Shown here: one piece after another, positions 33,480 through 43,835 of the stretch | How positions within the stretch are numbered: position 1 is the first letter of the stretch | How the letters are laid out: the number at the start of each line of letters is the position of its first letter | Assembly (NCBI GenBank): GCA_014529385.2 | Contig: CM043943.1 | Span: forward strand, 159,048,247 to 159,112,246 | DNA length: 64,000 nucleotides | Direction: 5' to 3' | From: Adiantum capillus-veneris | Lineage: Eukaryota; Streptophyta; Polypodiopsida; Polypodiales; Pteridaceae | Program-made: the position numbers and the translations under genes | Notes under the pieces: model-generated | The model's input: only the letters and a program-made list of their open reading frames with translations | What the model was told of the DNA's origin: nothing | The model's database searches: none

Positions 33480-34076
33480 GTGGCCTTTGAAGAGCAGGTG
33501 CTGCTAGTGTTGGCTTGGGCAAGATTTCCCATTTTCACTGGGGTTGAAGATGCGGAAACTTGGCTTCAAGACTACAGATTGTTTGTGTTGGAAAGTGGTT
33601 TATCAAGGGAAGATGGTGCGGTACTGGTGTTCCTGCGCTTGGTTCGTGGTAAAGAAAAGCTATGGTTCGATGGCCTGGGTGAAGAAGAAAAAGCAGATTG
33701 CGAAGCCCTAGAGGCGGCTTTTCGAAGCAGGTTTGTAGCGGATGCGCAGCTAGATGAGGTAAAGCGGAAGCTAGACAGTTTGAAGCAAAGCTTGGAGGGA
33801 GATTTTCAAGTGTTCGAGTGGGAGTTCGAAGCCCTTTGGGGGAAATTGTTCAAGGTAACTGCTACAGAAAATGCCAGTTTTTTGAATTTGTGTAAATTCA
33901 TGGATTGCCGGCATGAGGAGGTGCGAGATAAGGTGGAGATAGATGGTCCAATATCGTATGAAGAGGCAGTAGCTCTAGCTAGAGGGTGTACCAAAAAGAT
34001 TTTGAAGAAGCGTGAGGCTAGGCGGTGTTTGCAAGGTGCAACGATGCCAAAGCAGTGTGAGGTGGTGGTAACCTAG
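33480..34076 (+). CDS. Element H Gag capsid-like protein
   Basis: An open frame of 198 codons. It has the retrotransposon Gag (capsid) layout: FPIFTGVEDAETWLQDYRLF at about residue 17, then VFLRLVRGKEKLWFDGL, EEEKADCEALEAAFRSRFV, and a helical stretch (DEVKRKLDSLKQSL). It ends in a basic tail (KKILKKREARR). The frame is open upstream only to a stop near 33,440 and has no clear ATG, so the start at 33480 (GTG) is only the open-frame limit. After its stop the reading decays for about 150 bp before the acidic ORF at 34,228. It is probably part of a longer Gag. No zinc knuckle is seen. Confidence 0.6.
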   Translation: MAFEEQVLLVLAWARFPIFTGVEDAETWLQDYRLFVLESGLSREDGAVLVFLRLVRGKEKLWFDGLGEEEKADCEALEAAFRSRFVADAQLDEVKRKLDSLKQSLEGDFQVFEWEFEALWGKLFKVTATENASFLNLCKFMDCRHEEVRDKVEIDGPISYEEAVALARGCTKKILKKREARRCLQGATMPKQCEVVVT

Positions 34077-34227
34077 CCACAGGTGCTGCAAAGCGCAGTA
34101 CAAGTGCAAGAAAGAACCAAGGGTTCTTTGGCTGAAAAGAGACAGAATGGTTCCTATGCCGAAGATGCCGGCTAGAGCGGTTCCAATGGTGGAGGAAGTG
34201 CAGGTGGTTTGAGAGTGGACAAACGAC

Positions 34228-35560
34228 GTGCTGCCAAGTTCGAGTGAAGTTGTTGAAGCTCCATTGAAGTCCGTTAAAGAGAAAGGAGTGCGGTTTGCAG
34301 ACGAGGTTGAAGCTGTGAAGCTAGAGGAGATTCCAGAGCTTGAAATTGAAGAGGAGGTTGAATCAAATGACAGTAGCTCTATGGACGCAGAAACGAGTTG
34401 GGAGACCGAGTCATCCCAATCCACGTATGATGAGCTCGACCTCTTGCATGTGAGTGGAGAGGCAGTGAATATGTGCAAAGACCAGCACGAAGTGCAAGCC
34501 GAGGTGCTTAGTGAAGACCGAGTGGAGCAGTCTAGCCCTACAAGTGGTGAGGAGCAGGTAAAGCTGGTGTGCAGTGTCATGCTAATGTCCATTATGGTGA
34601 AGGTAGTAGTAGAGTATGCCATAGTGATGCAATAGGTGCAAGGTTTTGCCAAAAGGTGTGAAGCAGTTTTACCTATGGAAAAGAATGAGGAGGATGTGAT
34701 AGAGAACGAGTTTCTCTCTTCCTTGGCAGAGATTGATGATGCAGCAGTAGAAGAGCAGTTGGTTGAAGCCCACAAGCAGGTGGTGCTTATTGACCTTGAA
34801 GGGCCTATTGACGAGGAGGAGCTCGAGGATGCTGGAATTGCAGGTGAGAAGGGTAAAGTGGAGTCAAAGTTAGAGGTGGAGCAAGGTTTTATCTTATATT
34901 GGGGCTCAAGAAGTGCTTGCATGGATAGCTTTTCATGCGGTGGGCATGATTGATAATCTACTTCCCACACTTGACCATAATGCATGGTTAATTGCTAGTG
35001 TGGGAAATGAAGAAGATGAGGAGGAAGAGATTGAATCTACAAAGTCTCGACCTACCAAGGCAAAGAGAATACTAGTGGAAAGCTCCTAAGAGGACAAGGA
35101 GGAAGAGATTGAAGCTATCAAGTCTCTACCTACCAAGCCAAAGAGAAAACTAGTGGAAAGCTCCAAAGAAGAAGAAAACTAGAAATTGGATGAGGAAGAC
35201 CAAGAGGATGAAGAGGAAGAATCTACCCCATTGAAATCAAAAGAGGATAATAAAAGAGAAACAAAAGGCAAGAAGAAGGTGGAGGAAACACAAAGCATGA
35301 GATGAAAAGAGTCGCTACCCATCCGCATTGAAGAACCATCTGAGAGGGAAGCTTGACTACAAAGAGAACAAAAGCCTTCAACTTAAAAGGGGGGTTGCAA
35401 GGCGACTTTGAAGAATATTGGAAGCTTGACCCCAGAAAGCTCCGTACTAAAAAACCTATGCTTAGACACATAGATGATCCACTAGTAAGGTTTGAGTATC
35501 TCTCTAGCCATGAAGAGCAGACAAGAGCACAAACAACTACTCAAGCAAAAGAGCACACTA
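34228..35560 (+). pseudogene. Element H acidic ORF with the C/H-shared domain
   Basis: A strongly acidic frame (EEIPELEIEEEVESNDSSS) is open to a TAG at 34,633 and continues in frame to about 34,905 (EIDDAAVEEQLVEAHKQVV). A one-base shift then gives a short hydrophobic piece (VLAWIAFHAVGMIDNLLPTL) and a K/E-rich run with a 26-codon repeat. Near the end (35,368-35,500) is FNLKGGLQGDFEEYWKLDP and PMLRHIDDPLVRFEYLS, which aligns with element C at 14,807-14,934. Function unknown. It sits where a Gag C-terminal extension would be; no protease, RT or integrase follows before element D interrupts at 35,935. Confidence 0.5.
35021..35176 (+). repeat. 78-bp in-frame tandem duplication in H
   Basis: GAGGAAGAGATTGAA starts at 35,021 and 35,099. 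The units encode EEEIESTKSRPTKAKR and EEEIEAIKSLPTKPKR. 26 codons each. Confidence 0.9.
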
Positions 35561-35934
35561 ATTAGGCCAAGGTAACCACCACTATTAACACTATAAAGGA
35601 TCCTAGGTCTATTTTATGAGCAACAACATTTGAAGAGATAGCAACACCTACAACAAACATTGCAATGCAAACAAAGTAGTCAGCTTTGTCTATATACAAG
35701 AGGATCCCCAAGAAGACGAGTTTACTATGGATATGGAACTCAATCAGAAAGAAGATGAAATCAAAGGCCAAAGGGTATTGACTCTTAGGAAAACGCCCTA
35801 AGCTGAATATTTAGCAAAGAAAGAGAGTGAATCTAAAGGGGAAAAGACTCAAGAGGAGGCCAACACATCTATTGCCAGCAAAATGACTACTTGGAAGCTA
35901 TTGATGATTTTGTGGAGCACATCCACTCAATGGT
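35561..35934 (+). other. Tail of the element H ORF, degraded
   Basis: Weakly coding: SFVYIQEDPQEDEFTMDMEL and AKKESESKGEKTQEEANTS are readable between stops. The sequence is cut at 35,934 by the LTR of D and should resume after the 3' LTR of D, beyond this window. Confidence 0.4.
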
Positions 35935-36859
35935 TGTTAGCGGTTGGACACACCCTACGGAAAATGACTGCTCGGCGGAATATTATTTTTTGTAATTATT
36001 AATTTATTGAGAAAAACCAACATTTCATCTTTGTAAATAGTGGGACTTACAGAAGCTTCCAGATTGTATCCCATTTTTGACATTTAGATTGAGTAGATGG
36101 TTAAATTGGAACATTAGGGTTTGAGATTGTAAGGTATTTATACCACTTTTGACCTTAATGAGAAAAACCTTTGTCATTTTTAAAAAGTTATGTCTATGAG
36201 TGAGCGTACTGTGTACAAGAGAGAGTGTGAGAGATTAATCTTGATGATATACGAGCACCGGTGGTCGGAATCGAGTGCGGAGAAGTGCAACATGTTGCCC
36301 CCGACGAGAGCTACGCGCTGATACCTACATTGCGGGCGTACGGTCTGGTTTTGCGAGCTCGACCTACGATCTTCATCTGGTGATTCGATGAGCATACGTT
36401 GTCTATTTTTGCATTGAAGCATATCCACGTGTTCGCATTGAGTAGAGCTACACATTAGGCACTTTAGTTTTCGGAAACGATGAACTGCAAATTTCGGCCA
36501 TACATCCTATGTGATTTTGCACCACGTGTTTAGGGTTGGGATTTTGGTTCATGGACCTTAGGGAGAGCGACCTATTGGTGTTAGTAGGGTCTCCTTCAAG
36601 TTCTCTGGCGTTTCGAGACCGTTTGATGGGTATTTGGCTCTTGGAAGCATTGTAGGAAACCTCCTCTTATGCACTCCTAAAGGATGTAGCTTAGACATTG
36701 GGTAGAGACCTCTGTAGGAATTAGTCAAGAGTCGGTCGAGTGTAGATTGACACCCTATGCTTGCTTCCACGCACCTACGGGTCAAGCTTCGTCCTTAGCT
36801 GACAAATCTTGTTAGGTGGGTTCACTGTGCTGACGTCCATCGCGACGTATCCGCCAACA
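35935..36859 (+). repeat. Element D 5' LTR (925 bp)
   Basis: Starts TGTTAGCG and ends CGCCAACA, which are inverted matches at 7 of 8 positions. A TATA-like TATTTATA lies near 36,135. The end is one base before the PBS. The start is inferred from the terminal inverted match, so it is less certain than the end. Confidence 0.65.
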
Positions 36860-36860
36860 T

Positions 36861-36878
36861 TGGTGCCGCTGTCGGGGA
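36861..36878 (+). promoter_or_regulatory. Primer-binding site of element D
   Basis: TGGTGCCGCTGTCGGGGA. It differs from the F site by two C-to-T changes (TGGCGCCGCTGCCGGGGA). Confidence 0.8.
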
Positions 36879-37390
36879 CGAAAACCCTAGGTAGGTGACC
36901 GAGACTAGGCCTCGAGGATAGGGATTCTCTGGCTTGCCAGAGTCTCATTTTACATAGGATCAGAGGGTGGAGGACTCTCTAGGTCTTAGAGGGAGTCTAG
37001 GGAGCATGTGTCTGGCCTAGATCCTTCGACTTAGGTAGACTTAGGTAGTTTTAGGCATTAGTTGAGTTGTGGTGTAGAGAGTAGGAGTTGGAGTGGTAGA
37101 AGCGGTGAAAGGAGAGCTTGAGAGTCCGGAGAGGCCAGGAAGCAACCGAAACACCAATATCACCATTTCACATGATGAGTAGGAGTAGGGTAAGTAGGAC
37201 ATCATGATTCACGATCTAGAGCACTTCATGCATGTTATACTTGTTGTTAGGTTCATCACAAGGTTGTAAAAGACGCAAAAGAGTGTTTGAAAGCTGAAGT
37301 GAAGTTCAAAAGTTGTTGTGAGTGTTTCTGAGAGAGCTGCAGAGCATCAAGAGCATTTCTGTCAGGAAAAAAATAAATTTTAAGCCAGGA

Positions 37391-37412
37391 GACACCCTAC
37401 GCGTAGGATGTC
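37391..37412. repeat. Leader palindrome D-1
   Basis: GACACCCTAC, GC, GTAGGATGTC: 10-nt arms with one mismatch, plus an extra A/T pair outside. Confidence 0.92.
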
Positions 37413-37833
37413 TACAGGTTGATTTGATGGGAATTTTGAAATTTTGAGTTGACCAGTGTGTTCAGAAGGTAGGTTTTACCCTATTTTCACCCGAAAAGTG
37501 GAAATTTGACCATATCTTGACAGGATAAGGCAAGATAGACAGAAAGTGCCAGACATCCTACCCAAATTGTGCCAAGGCATTATTTTAAGACCAATCCCAT
37601 AGGGTGGCTGCATGAGCATGATCTGCATGATTTATGGAGTGCCTGAGAAGGGTTTCATCTCAATTGGGTGAGAAAATTGGGTTCTAAGCAGACTTTAGCA
37701 TCTTTGATTGAAAAGGGCTAGAACAGCTAAAATTGGGGTCTTTTGAAATCCAAACCAAAATCTAAGCATAGCACTGGGTTGTTGACATCAAGGGGAAGCT
37801 GTGGCTCAAGTCTGGGGTCAAACAGGCCAAAAA

Positions 37834-37855
37834 GACATCCTACACGTAGGATGTG
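37834..37855. repeat. Leader palindrome D-2
   Basis: GACATCCTAC, AC, GTAGGATGTG: one mismatch at the last base. Confidence 0.92.
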
Positions 37856-37921
37856 TTATGTGTGATTTGGCACTCCAAACCCTGATTTGAGCATACCAAA
37901 GTGATCAGCACCTCAAGAGGA

Positions 37922-38148
37922 TGTTACTATATACATGTGGTAGTGATGTGTGTGAACACACTAGGACCGTCGGGGCATTTTTTCCCTCTTTAGGAGGTTT
38001 TTTCCCCCGTGCATAGTATATACGCCCATCACTCTAGGGCTATCTATCTTTCCATTGCACACTAAGTAACACACTCTCTATTGTGTGCTTTGAGCTTCCT
38101 TTGTCTTCTCCAAGCTGTGTGTGTTTCTCTGCAACCCTAATTCGAACA
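37922..38148 (+). repeat. Element E 5' LTR (227 bp)
   Basis: TGTTACTATATACATG...ATTCGAACA, followed by AT and the PBS. Confidence 0.96.
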
Positions 38149-38150
38149 AT

Positions 38151-38163
38151 TGGTATCAGAGTA
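38151..38163 (+). promoter_or_regulatory. Primer-binding site of element E
   Basis: TGGTATCAGAGTA, the tRNA-iMet-type site, two bases after the LTR. Confidence 0.9.
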
Positions 38164-38512
38164 GGTCACGACCTCCCGGGCTTAGTCGCCAGCTGCTCCA
38201 ACACACGCCTGCTCACTTTCTCCAATTTCAGTGAGCTTTGGCGAGCGTTCGCAGGTTGACAAAAATTTTGGGAAAGCTCAAAGATCTTGGTCTGCTCAGA
38301 ATTTTGATTTGGGCTCATTTCGGCCTCCGTTTCCACTACACGCACTACTGCACAGGCTATTTCGTCATTTTGTGCATAATTTCTGTCAGTGCCGTTTTCT
38401 GCATAACAGGTGCCTTATAGTCTTCTACGGTTTGTGCTATATAGCACAGGTTGTTCTCGCTCCGTTTCTCCTGTTTTTTCGGGCAGTTTTCACGTCAGGT
38501 GCAGCATTTACC

Positions 38513-40282
38513 ATGGCTGACAACAACAACACAGATGTGTTCAAGATGTTTGCTGTTGAGGACAGGTTGGATGGGGACAACTACCCTATGTGGGCTTATA
38601 TGATGCAACATGTTCTTGTGTCAAAAGGTGTCTGGAACATTGTGCAGGGCATTGATGTACGTCTTGGTTCTGAGGATGTAGGCGATGTTGAGGATGTTGC
38701 AGGTCTTGCTGCAAGGATTGTAGTTGTTAGAGTTGTTTTGCCTACGGCAGAACAAGATCGTTGGGATGTTAAGGATGCGCAGGCTCATGCATTGATTGCG
38801 TTGTCTGTGAAGCACACCATTGTTCCTCACATCCATTCAGCAAAATCTGCAAAACAGGCTTGGGATATTTTAGCAGGTCTTTATGCAAGCCGCAATGAGG
38901 CTAAAATTTCTTTGCTACGTAAAGAGCTGGAGTCGAAGATTATGCATGAGGAAGATGATATGGACACTTTCCTTGCTAGTGTCAAGGATATCAATGAGAA
39001 AATCATTTCTGCAGGTGAAGTCATTTGAGACAGTTCCCTAGTGCAGACTGTTCTTGATGCCTTACCAGATTCTTACCAGACTTTTGCTAGTACTTGGAGA
39101 CTTATGACCCAAGGAAATCCAGAAGTTGTCAAGTTTGATGCATTATGCACATTGCTGTTGCAAGAGTCACTGTCCAGAGAAAACAGGGCTAGACAGCTTG
39201 CAGTTGAACAGGCTTTTATTGCTTCTCAAAGAAAGGGTGGTAATAGTAATGCAGCCACTTCTTATGGTTCTGCTGCGAGTGACAAAAATTTTGTTCCTAA
39301 TGTTTCTGCTTGCAGCACTTCTTCTGGCAATTCTGGTGATAAGGGCAAAAAGAAGATGCGTTGCCATTATTGTAAAGCCAATGATCACTTGATCAAGCTG
39401 TGTCCAAAGTTGAAGGCCAAAGAGGCTAAGAAGAAAGAGGGTGGTTCCACTGCAAATGTTGGTTCCACTACAAATGCAGCCATTGTTGAGTCTTCTTTGA
39501 AAGGAGACTGTGTTGCTGATGTTGATGCAGAATGGGCGTTTAGTGCAGAGTGCACTTACAATCCTGCTGTCCATGATGCATGCTTGTCAGTTGCTACAGA
39601 TTCACATGTGTGGTATTTCGACAGTGGTGCTACAAAGCACATTACCTCACATCGTGAATTGTTTACCTCTCTCAAGTCTGTCCCTCATGGGAATTCAGTC
39701 ACTTGTGCCAACAATGCCTCTTATCCAGTTCAGGGAGTTGGAAAGATTGTGCTTACTACTGCTAATGGTAGTTCTTTCACACTTGTTGATGCACTTTATG
39801 TACCTAGGATCAAGAAGAATCTCTTCTCTGTATCCGCACTTGCTAGACTTGGACTTATAGTCAAGTTTGTGGATGACAGATGTACAGTTCATGATCTCAG
39901 TTTTGGTGATGAAATTGTTGCATCTGGCCTTTTGTGCCGTGGGCTGTATAAGCTCACTTTGTATGACAAGTGTGGACAAAATTTTGCAAATGCTGTTGCA
40001 GATTCAAGGGCTATTTCAGATGCAAAACTTTGGCATGCACATTTTGGTCATCTGAATTTTACCAGTTTGCTGCATTTGCAGAAATCTGATATGGTTGCTT
40101 CTGTGCCGCCTTTTGAAGCACCTGTCAAACATGTTTGTGAAGGCTATATTTTGGGTAAGATGCAGTGTTCTAAATTTCCAAAGGATGGTTCAGTTCAGGC
40201 CACATGCAAGTTGCAACTTGTGCATAGTGATGTTGTGGGCCCATGCAAACTCCGTCCTTGGGCAATTACCTCTACTTCGTGA
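38513..40282 (+). pseudogene. Element E Gag, protease and start of integrase
   Basis: The preferred start is ATG 38513 (MADNNNTDVFKMF), not the upstream in-frame ATG. It has a UBN2-type Gag (DGDNYPMWAYMMQHVL, AKQAWDILAGLYASRNEAK). A TGA at 39,026-39,028 interrupts it, and the frame continues through VQTVLDALPDSYQTF. The CCHC knuckle is CHYCKANDHLIKLC (about 39,361). The protease is intact at its active site, WYFDSGATKHITS (about 39,612). GAG-pre-integrase follows (WHAHFGHLNFTSLL, then CEGYILGK, where a second Cys is expected in place of Tyr). A missing base near 40,240 throws the frame out just after LVHSDVVGP, the first catalytic Asp region. Confidence 0.93.
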
Positions 40283-42009
40283 CTTTCATTGATGATTACT
40301 CTAGGCATGCATGGGTATTTCCGCTTAAAGAGAAGTCCGAAGTTTTTATGTGCTTCAAACAATTTCTGGCTATGGCTGAAAATGTCTCGAAATGTACTAT
40401 GGGCACCCTCCGTTCCGATCGAGGGGGGGAGTATGTGTCTCATGAATTTAATGCATTTCTGGCTAGTCGTGGGATAAAACACCAATGTACAGTGCCTTAT
40501 ACACCTCAACAAAATGGTGTTGCTGAGAGGAAAAACAGGTCACTGACGAAAATGGCACGATGTATGGTCAAAAGTCAAGCTTTGCCGCATTCTTTTTGGC
40601 TTGAGGCCATCATGTGTGCCACTTATGTACTTAATAGGTGTCCTACGAAAGCTTTGCAGTCTACTACTCCATATGAAGCATGGCATGATAGAAAACCTTC
40701 TATTGAGCACATGCGTGTTTTTGGCTATTTGGCATATGCTTTGGTGCCACAAGTGCAGCGCAGAAAATTGGATGATAAGGCTGTCAAATGTATTTTTGTT
40801 GGTTATAGTGCTGAAAGCAAAGGTTACAGGTTGTATCATCCGCAAACAAAACGTATTCTGGTTTCTCGGGATGTAGTGTTTGTGGAAGATTCTATTCAGC
40901 CCTTGCTGTCATGTACTAGAGATAGTAATGTAAGCTCACAGGACATTTATGACACTTTGTTGCCTCTTTTCAGTAGTGGAAATACGAATGTAAGTTCCAA
41001 TGAGGCAAATGTACAGCCTATGGGGGTTTCTGAAAATGTTCTAGATCAGCCTATTACAGATGTAGATGTACATGATGTACTTGATGAGGAAAGGGCTGAA
41101 AATGAGCAGGCTAGAGGTATGCCAAAATGGTTGGTGCACACCTTGCGTGACAGTAAATTGGATGCACCTTTGTCTAGTCGTACTCGTTCAGGTTCTCGCC
41201 ATGCTTCTTATGCATCAGATTGTTATGCTTTGGCTGTGTCTAGCTTACATGATGTTGAGGAGCCTCTGACTTTTGATGAAGCACAAAATTCAGAAAATTG
41301 GATGGCTGCCATGCAATCAGAATATGATGCACTTATAGAAAATGACACATGGACTTTATGTGATTTGCCTCCTGGCAAAACGGCCATTGGTACGAAATGG
41401 GTTTACAAGTTGAAACGCAAGCCGGATGGTGAGATCGATCGCCATAAGGCTCGACTTGTTGCAAAGGGTTATGCAGAGCAAAAAGGCATAGATTATGAAG
41501 AGACTTTTGCTCCCACTTGTCGTATGACTACTGTGCGTTTTCTATGTGCATTGGCAGCTCATTTTGGTTGGGATGTACATCAATCAGACATTGTTACTGC
41601 TTTCTTGAATGGTGACATATTTGAGGAAGTTTATGTAATGCAGCCTCGCGGTTTTGTCATAAAAGGACAAGAGGACAAAGTGTGCAAATGTAACAAGGCT
41701 TTGTATGGGTTGAAGCAATCTCCTCGTGCTTGGTATGAGAAAGCTGACACTCATTTGTTCAAACAAGGCTTTTGTAATAGTCCAACAGAAAGCACATTGT
41801 ATGTAAAGCGTGAGGGTGATGTACTTCTCATTGTGGTTCTTTATGTTGATGATTTACTGATCACTGGACCAAATGAGAGACATATTGCTGAATTTAACGC
41901 TGATTTGAATGCTACTTTCAAGATAAAAGATTTGGGGCTGTTGCATCATTATTTGGGTATACAGTTTAAGCAGTGTGATGGTGGTATTGCCTTGTGTCAG
42001 AAAAGTTAG
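40243..42009 (+). pseudogene. Element E integrase core and reverse transcriptase
   Basis: A 588-codon open segment continuing from the frameshift. The integrase core has RSDRGGEYVSHEF and PQQNGVAERKNRS with 35 residues between Asp and Glu. The linker is PKWLVHTLRDSKLD. The RT has TKWVYKLKRKPDGEIDRHKA, QSDIVTAFLNGDIFEEVYV, YGLKQSPRAWYEKA and the catalytic LYVDDLLITG. It ends near 42,001 with a frameshift inside the RT thumb (HHYLGIQFKQCDGGI). RT and IN catalytic residues are present in this copy. Confidence 0.95.
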
Positions 42010-42869
42010 AGACATTGCTATGTAAGTTTGGACTTGAGGATTGCAAACCTATTGCCACTCCCATGGAAACAGGTTTGAAGTCGAGTCTACATGATGTTGG
42101 TGATCCTGCTGATGTCACTCTTTAACAAACTGCTCTTGGCTGCCTCATTTATGTATGCAACACGAGGCCGTCTATTCAGTTTGCAGTCTCACAGGTCAGC
42201 AGATTTATGCATAGCCCAGGGTCTAAGCATTGGCAGGCTGTCAAGAGGATATTCCACTACCTTAGTGGCACTTTACATCTTGGCTTGTTTTATCCCAAGG
42301 GGGGATCATTGCCGCCAGACTTACATGATTTTTCGGACTCAGATTGGGCTGGTTGTTTTGACACGCGAGTGTCCACATCAGGTTTTTGTTTCATGCTTGG
42401 AAGTTTATGTATATCATAGTTGAGCAAGATGCAACCTACTGTGGCCACTTCGAGTTGTGAGGCTGAGTATAGGACAATCTTCACAGCTACGGTTGAGTGT
42501 GTATGGCTCAGACGCCTTATGGCTGATTTGGGTGTTGGACAGAACACTGCCAACACTATCTACACTGACAGTCAGAGCGCATTGGCAGTTGCAAGGAACC
42601 CAGTTTTTCATGCTCGCACAAAGCACATTGAGGTGCATTACCACTATGTCAGGGAGAGGCTCTCAGCAGGAGAGATCAGCTTGGCTTATGTGCCAACACA
42701 GGACAACCTTGCAGATCTTTTCACAAAGGCATTGTCTCGTGAGAAGCTTGAAGCTTTCCGCAAAGCTTTGGGCTTACTCCCCTTTGTGGACCGATCCTAT
42801 CCTCAGGGCATGGCACTTCCCTTTACTCATGTGCCAGCTCTCATTCACCACATCACGCCAGGGGGGATT
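42010..42869 (+). pseudogene. Element E RT end and RNase H
   Basis: Continues in another frame with LEDCKPIATPMETGLKSSL, a TAA near 42,124, GCLIYVCNTRPSIQFAVSQ and WQAVKRIFHYLSGTLHLGL. At 42,418 a TAG replaces the Trp expected before LSKMQPTVATSSCEAEYR. RNase H then runs to TDSQSALAVARNPVFHARTK and HIEVHYHYVRERLSAGEI, ending close to the PPT. Confidence 0.92.
42858..42869 (+). promoter_or_regulatory. Polypurine tract of element E
   Basis: CCAGGGGGGATT, ending at the 3' LTR TGTTACC. Confidence 0.85.
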
Positions 42870-43096
42870 TGTTACCATATACATGTGGTAGTGATGTGTG
42901 TGAACACACTAGGACCGCCGGGGCATTTTTTCCCTCTTTAGGAGGTTTTTTCCCCCGTGCATAGTATATATGCCCATCACTCTAGGGCTATCTATCTTTC
43001 CATTGCACACTAAGTAACACACTCTCTATTGTGTGCCTTGAGCTTCCTTTGTCTTCTCCAAGCTATGTGTGTTTCTCTGCAACCCTAATTCCAACA
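42870..43096 (+). repeat. Element E 3' LTR (227 bp)
   Basis: TGTTACCATATACATG...ATTCCAACA. 6 differences from the 5' copy. Confidence 0.96.
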
Positions 43097-43138
43097 GAGG
43101 AGTCTGTGCTTTCCATTTGAAGCCATTTTGAGCAATTA

Positions 43139-43160
43139 GACATGCTACGCGTAGAATGTC
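43139..43160. repeat. Leader palindrome D-3
   Basis: GACATGCTAC, GC, GTAGAATGTC: one mismatch, but the arms extend by three more pairs (TTA / TAA). Confidence 0.92.
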
Positions 43161-43400
43161 TAATGCATGAAATTGAAGCCAGAAACTGACTGTAGGCATA
43201 GCAGGGCGTTGTATAGCCTAAGGCAAGCCTCCTATCAATTTTGGTCCAAATTGGAGTTGATTTAACTGGTCAGGATGATGGAACGGATTTCTAATCCATT
43301 GACTAGCTTGTAGGTGTCCAAATCAAAAAGTAAAAACAGTTGTGGACTTAGCACATCAAGGGGGACCTATAGTGCAAAAACCAGGCAAAATAGAGCAGGA

Positions 43401-43422
43401 GACATCCTACACGTAGGATGTC
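43401..43422. repeat. Leader palindrome D-4
   Basis: GACATCCTAC, AC, GTAGGATGTC: perfect 10-nt arms plus an A/T pair outside. Confidence 0.93.
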
Positions 43423-43835
43423 TACAAGGGCTTAGTGAAGAGAAAACCTGACAGAGGACATACAGTGATGTTCCCATTGACTTAAGAGCTCCAGAACTTC
43501 TTTCAGAAGTGAATTTTGACCTTGTTGACCTTTTGACAGAGCAAAGACAGAATTAAGACTTTTCAGGTAAATTGACCAACATCCGAGGGAAGTATAGTTC
43601 CAGATTAGCAGACCTAAACCAAAATATTAGAAGTGTACAAAATACAGTAGTGGTTGAGGTTAACCCTCCTGTTATACCAATCATTACTAAAACCACCTCT
43701 AGCGGTTAAAAGCTTTGATTCGATTGCCGAAATTAAACGCTTGTGTACAGGTATATTCAGCGGCAAAGCAAGAAGTTGTGCAGAAACTGATCCTTTACCA
43801 GGTGAGTGGTTGGATTAAATTGGTGTTAAATTGCA

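Larger units (their letters stand above)
37922..43096 (+). mobile_element. Element E: young Ty1/copia element with short LTRs
   Basis: 5,175 bp with the perfect target duplication GAGGA at 37,917-37,921 and 43,097-43,101. The 227-bp LTRs differ at 6 positions, five of them transitions. It has an initiator-Met-type PBS, a PPT, and internal order gag, PR, IN, RT, RNase H. Frameshifts and stops make the copy inactive despite its youth, so it may have been copied from a defective RNA or decayed since. Confidence 0.96.
36879..43835 (+). other. Leader of element D (about 1.8 kb once copia E is removed)
   Basis: Noncoding. It is split by E between 37,921 and 43,097. It contains four 22-nt palindromes and a half-site (GACATCCTACCC at 37,552). 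Sequence just before two of the palindromes is similar (ACATCAAGGGG...CAGGC-AAAA), so the leader is built of degenerate repeats. Confidence 0.7.

Noticed and set aside
33975-34985. 336-codon Ser/Thr-rich minus-strand ORF
   Set aside because: Antisense shadow of the acidic plus-strand ORF of element H; Ser/Thr richness mirrors Glu codons.
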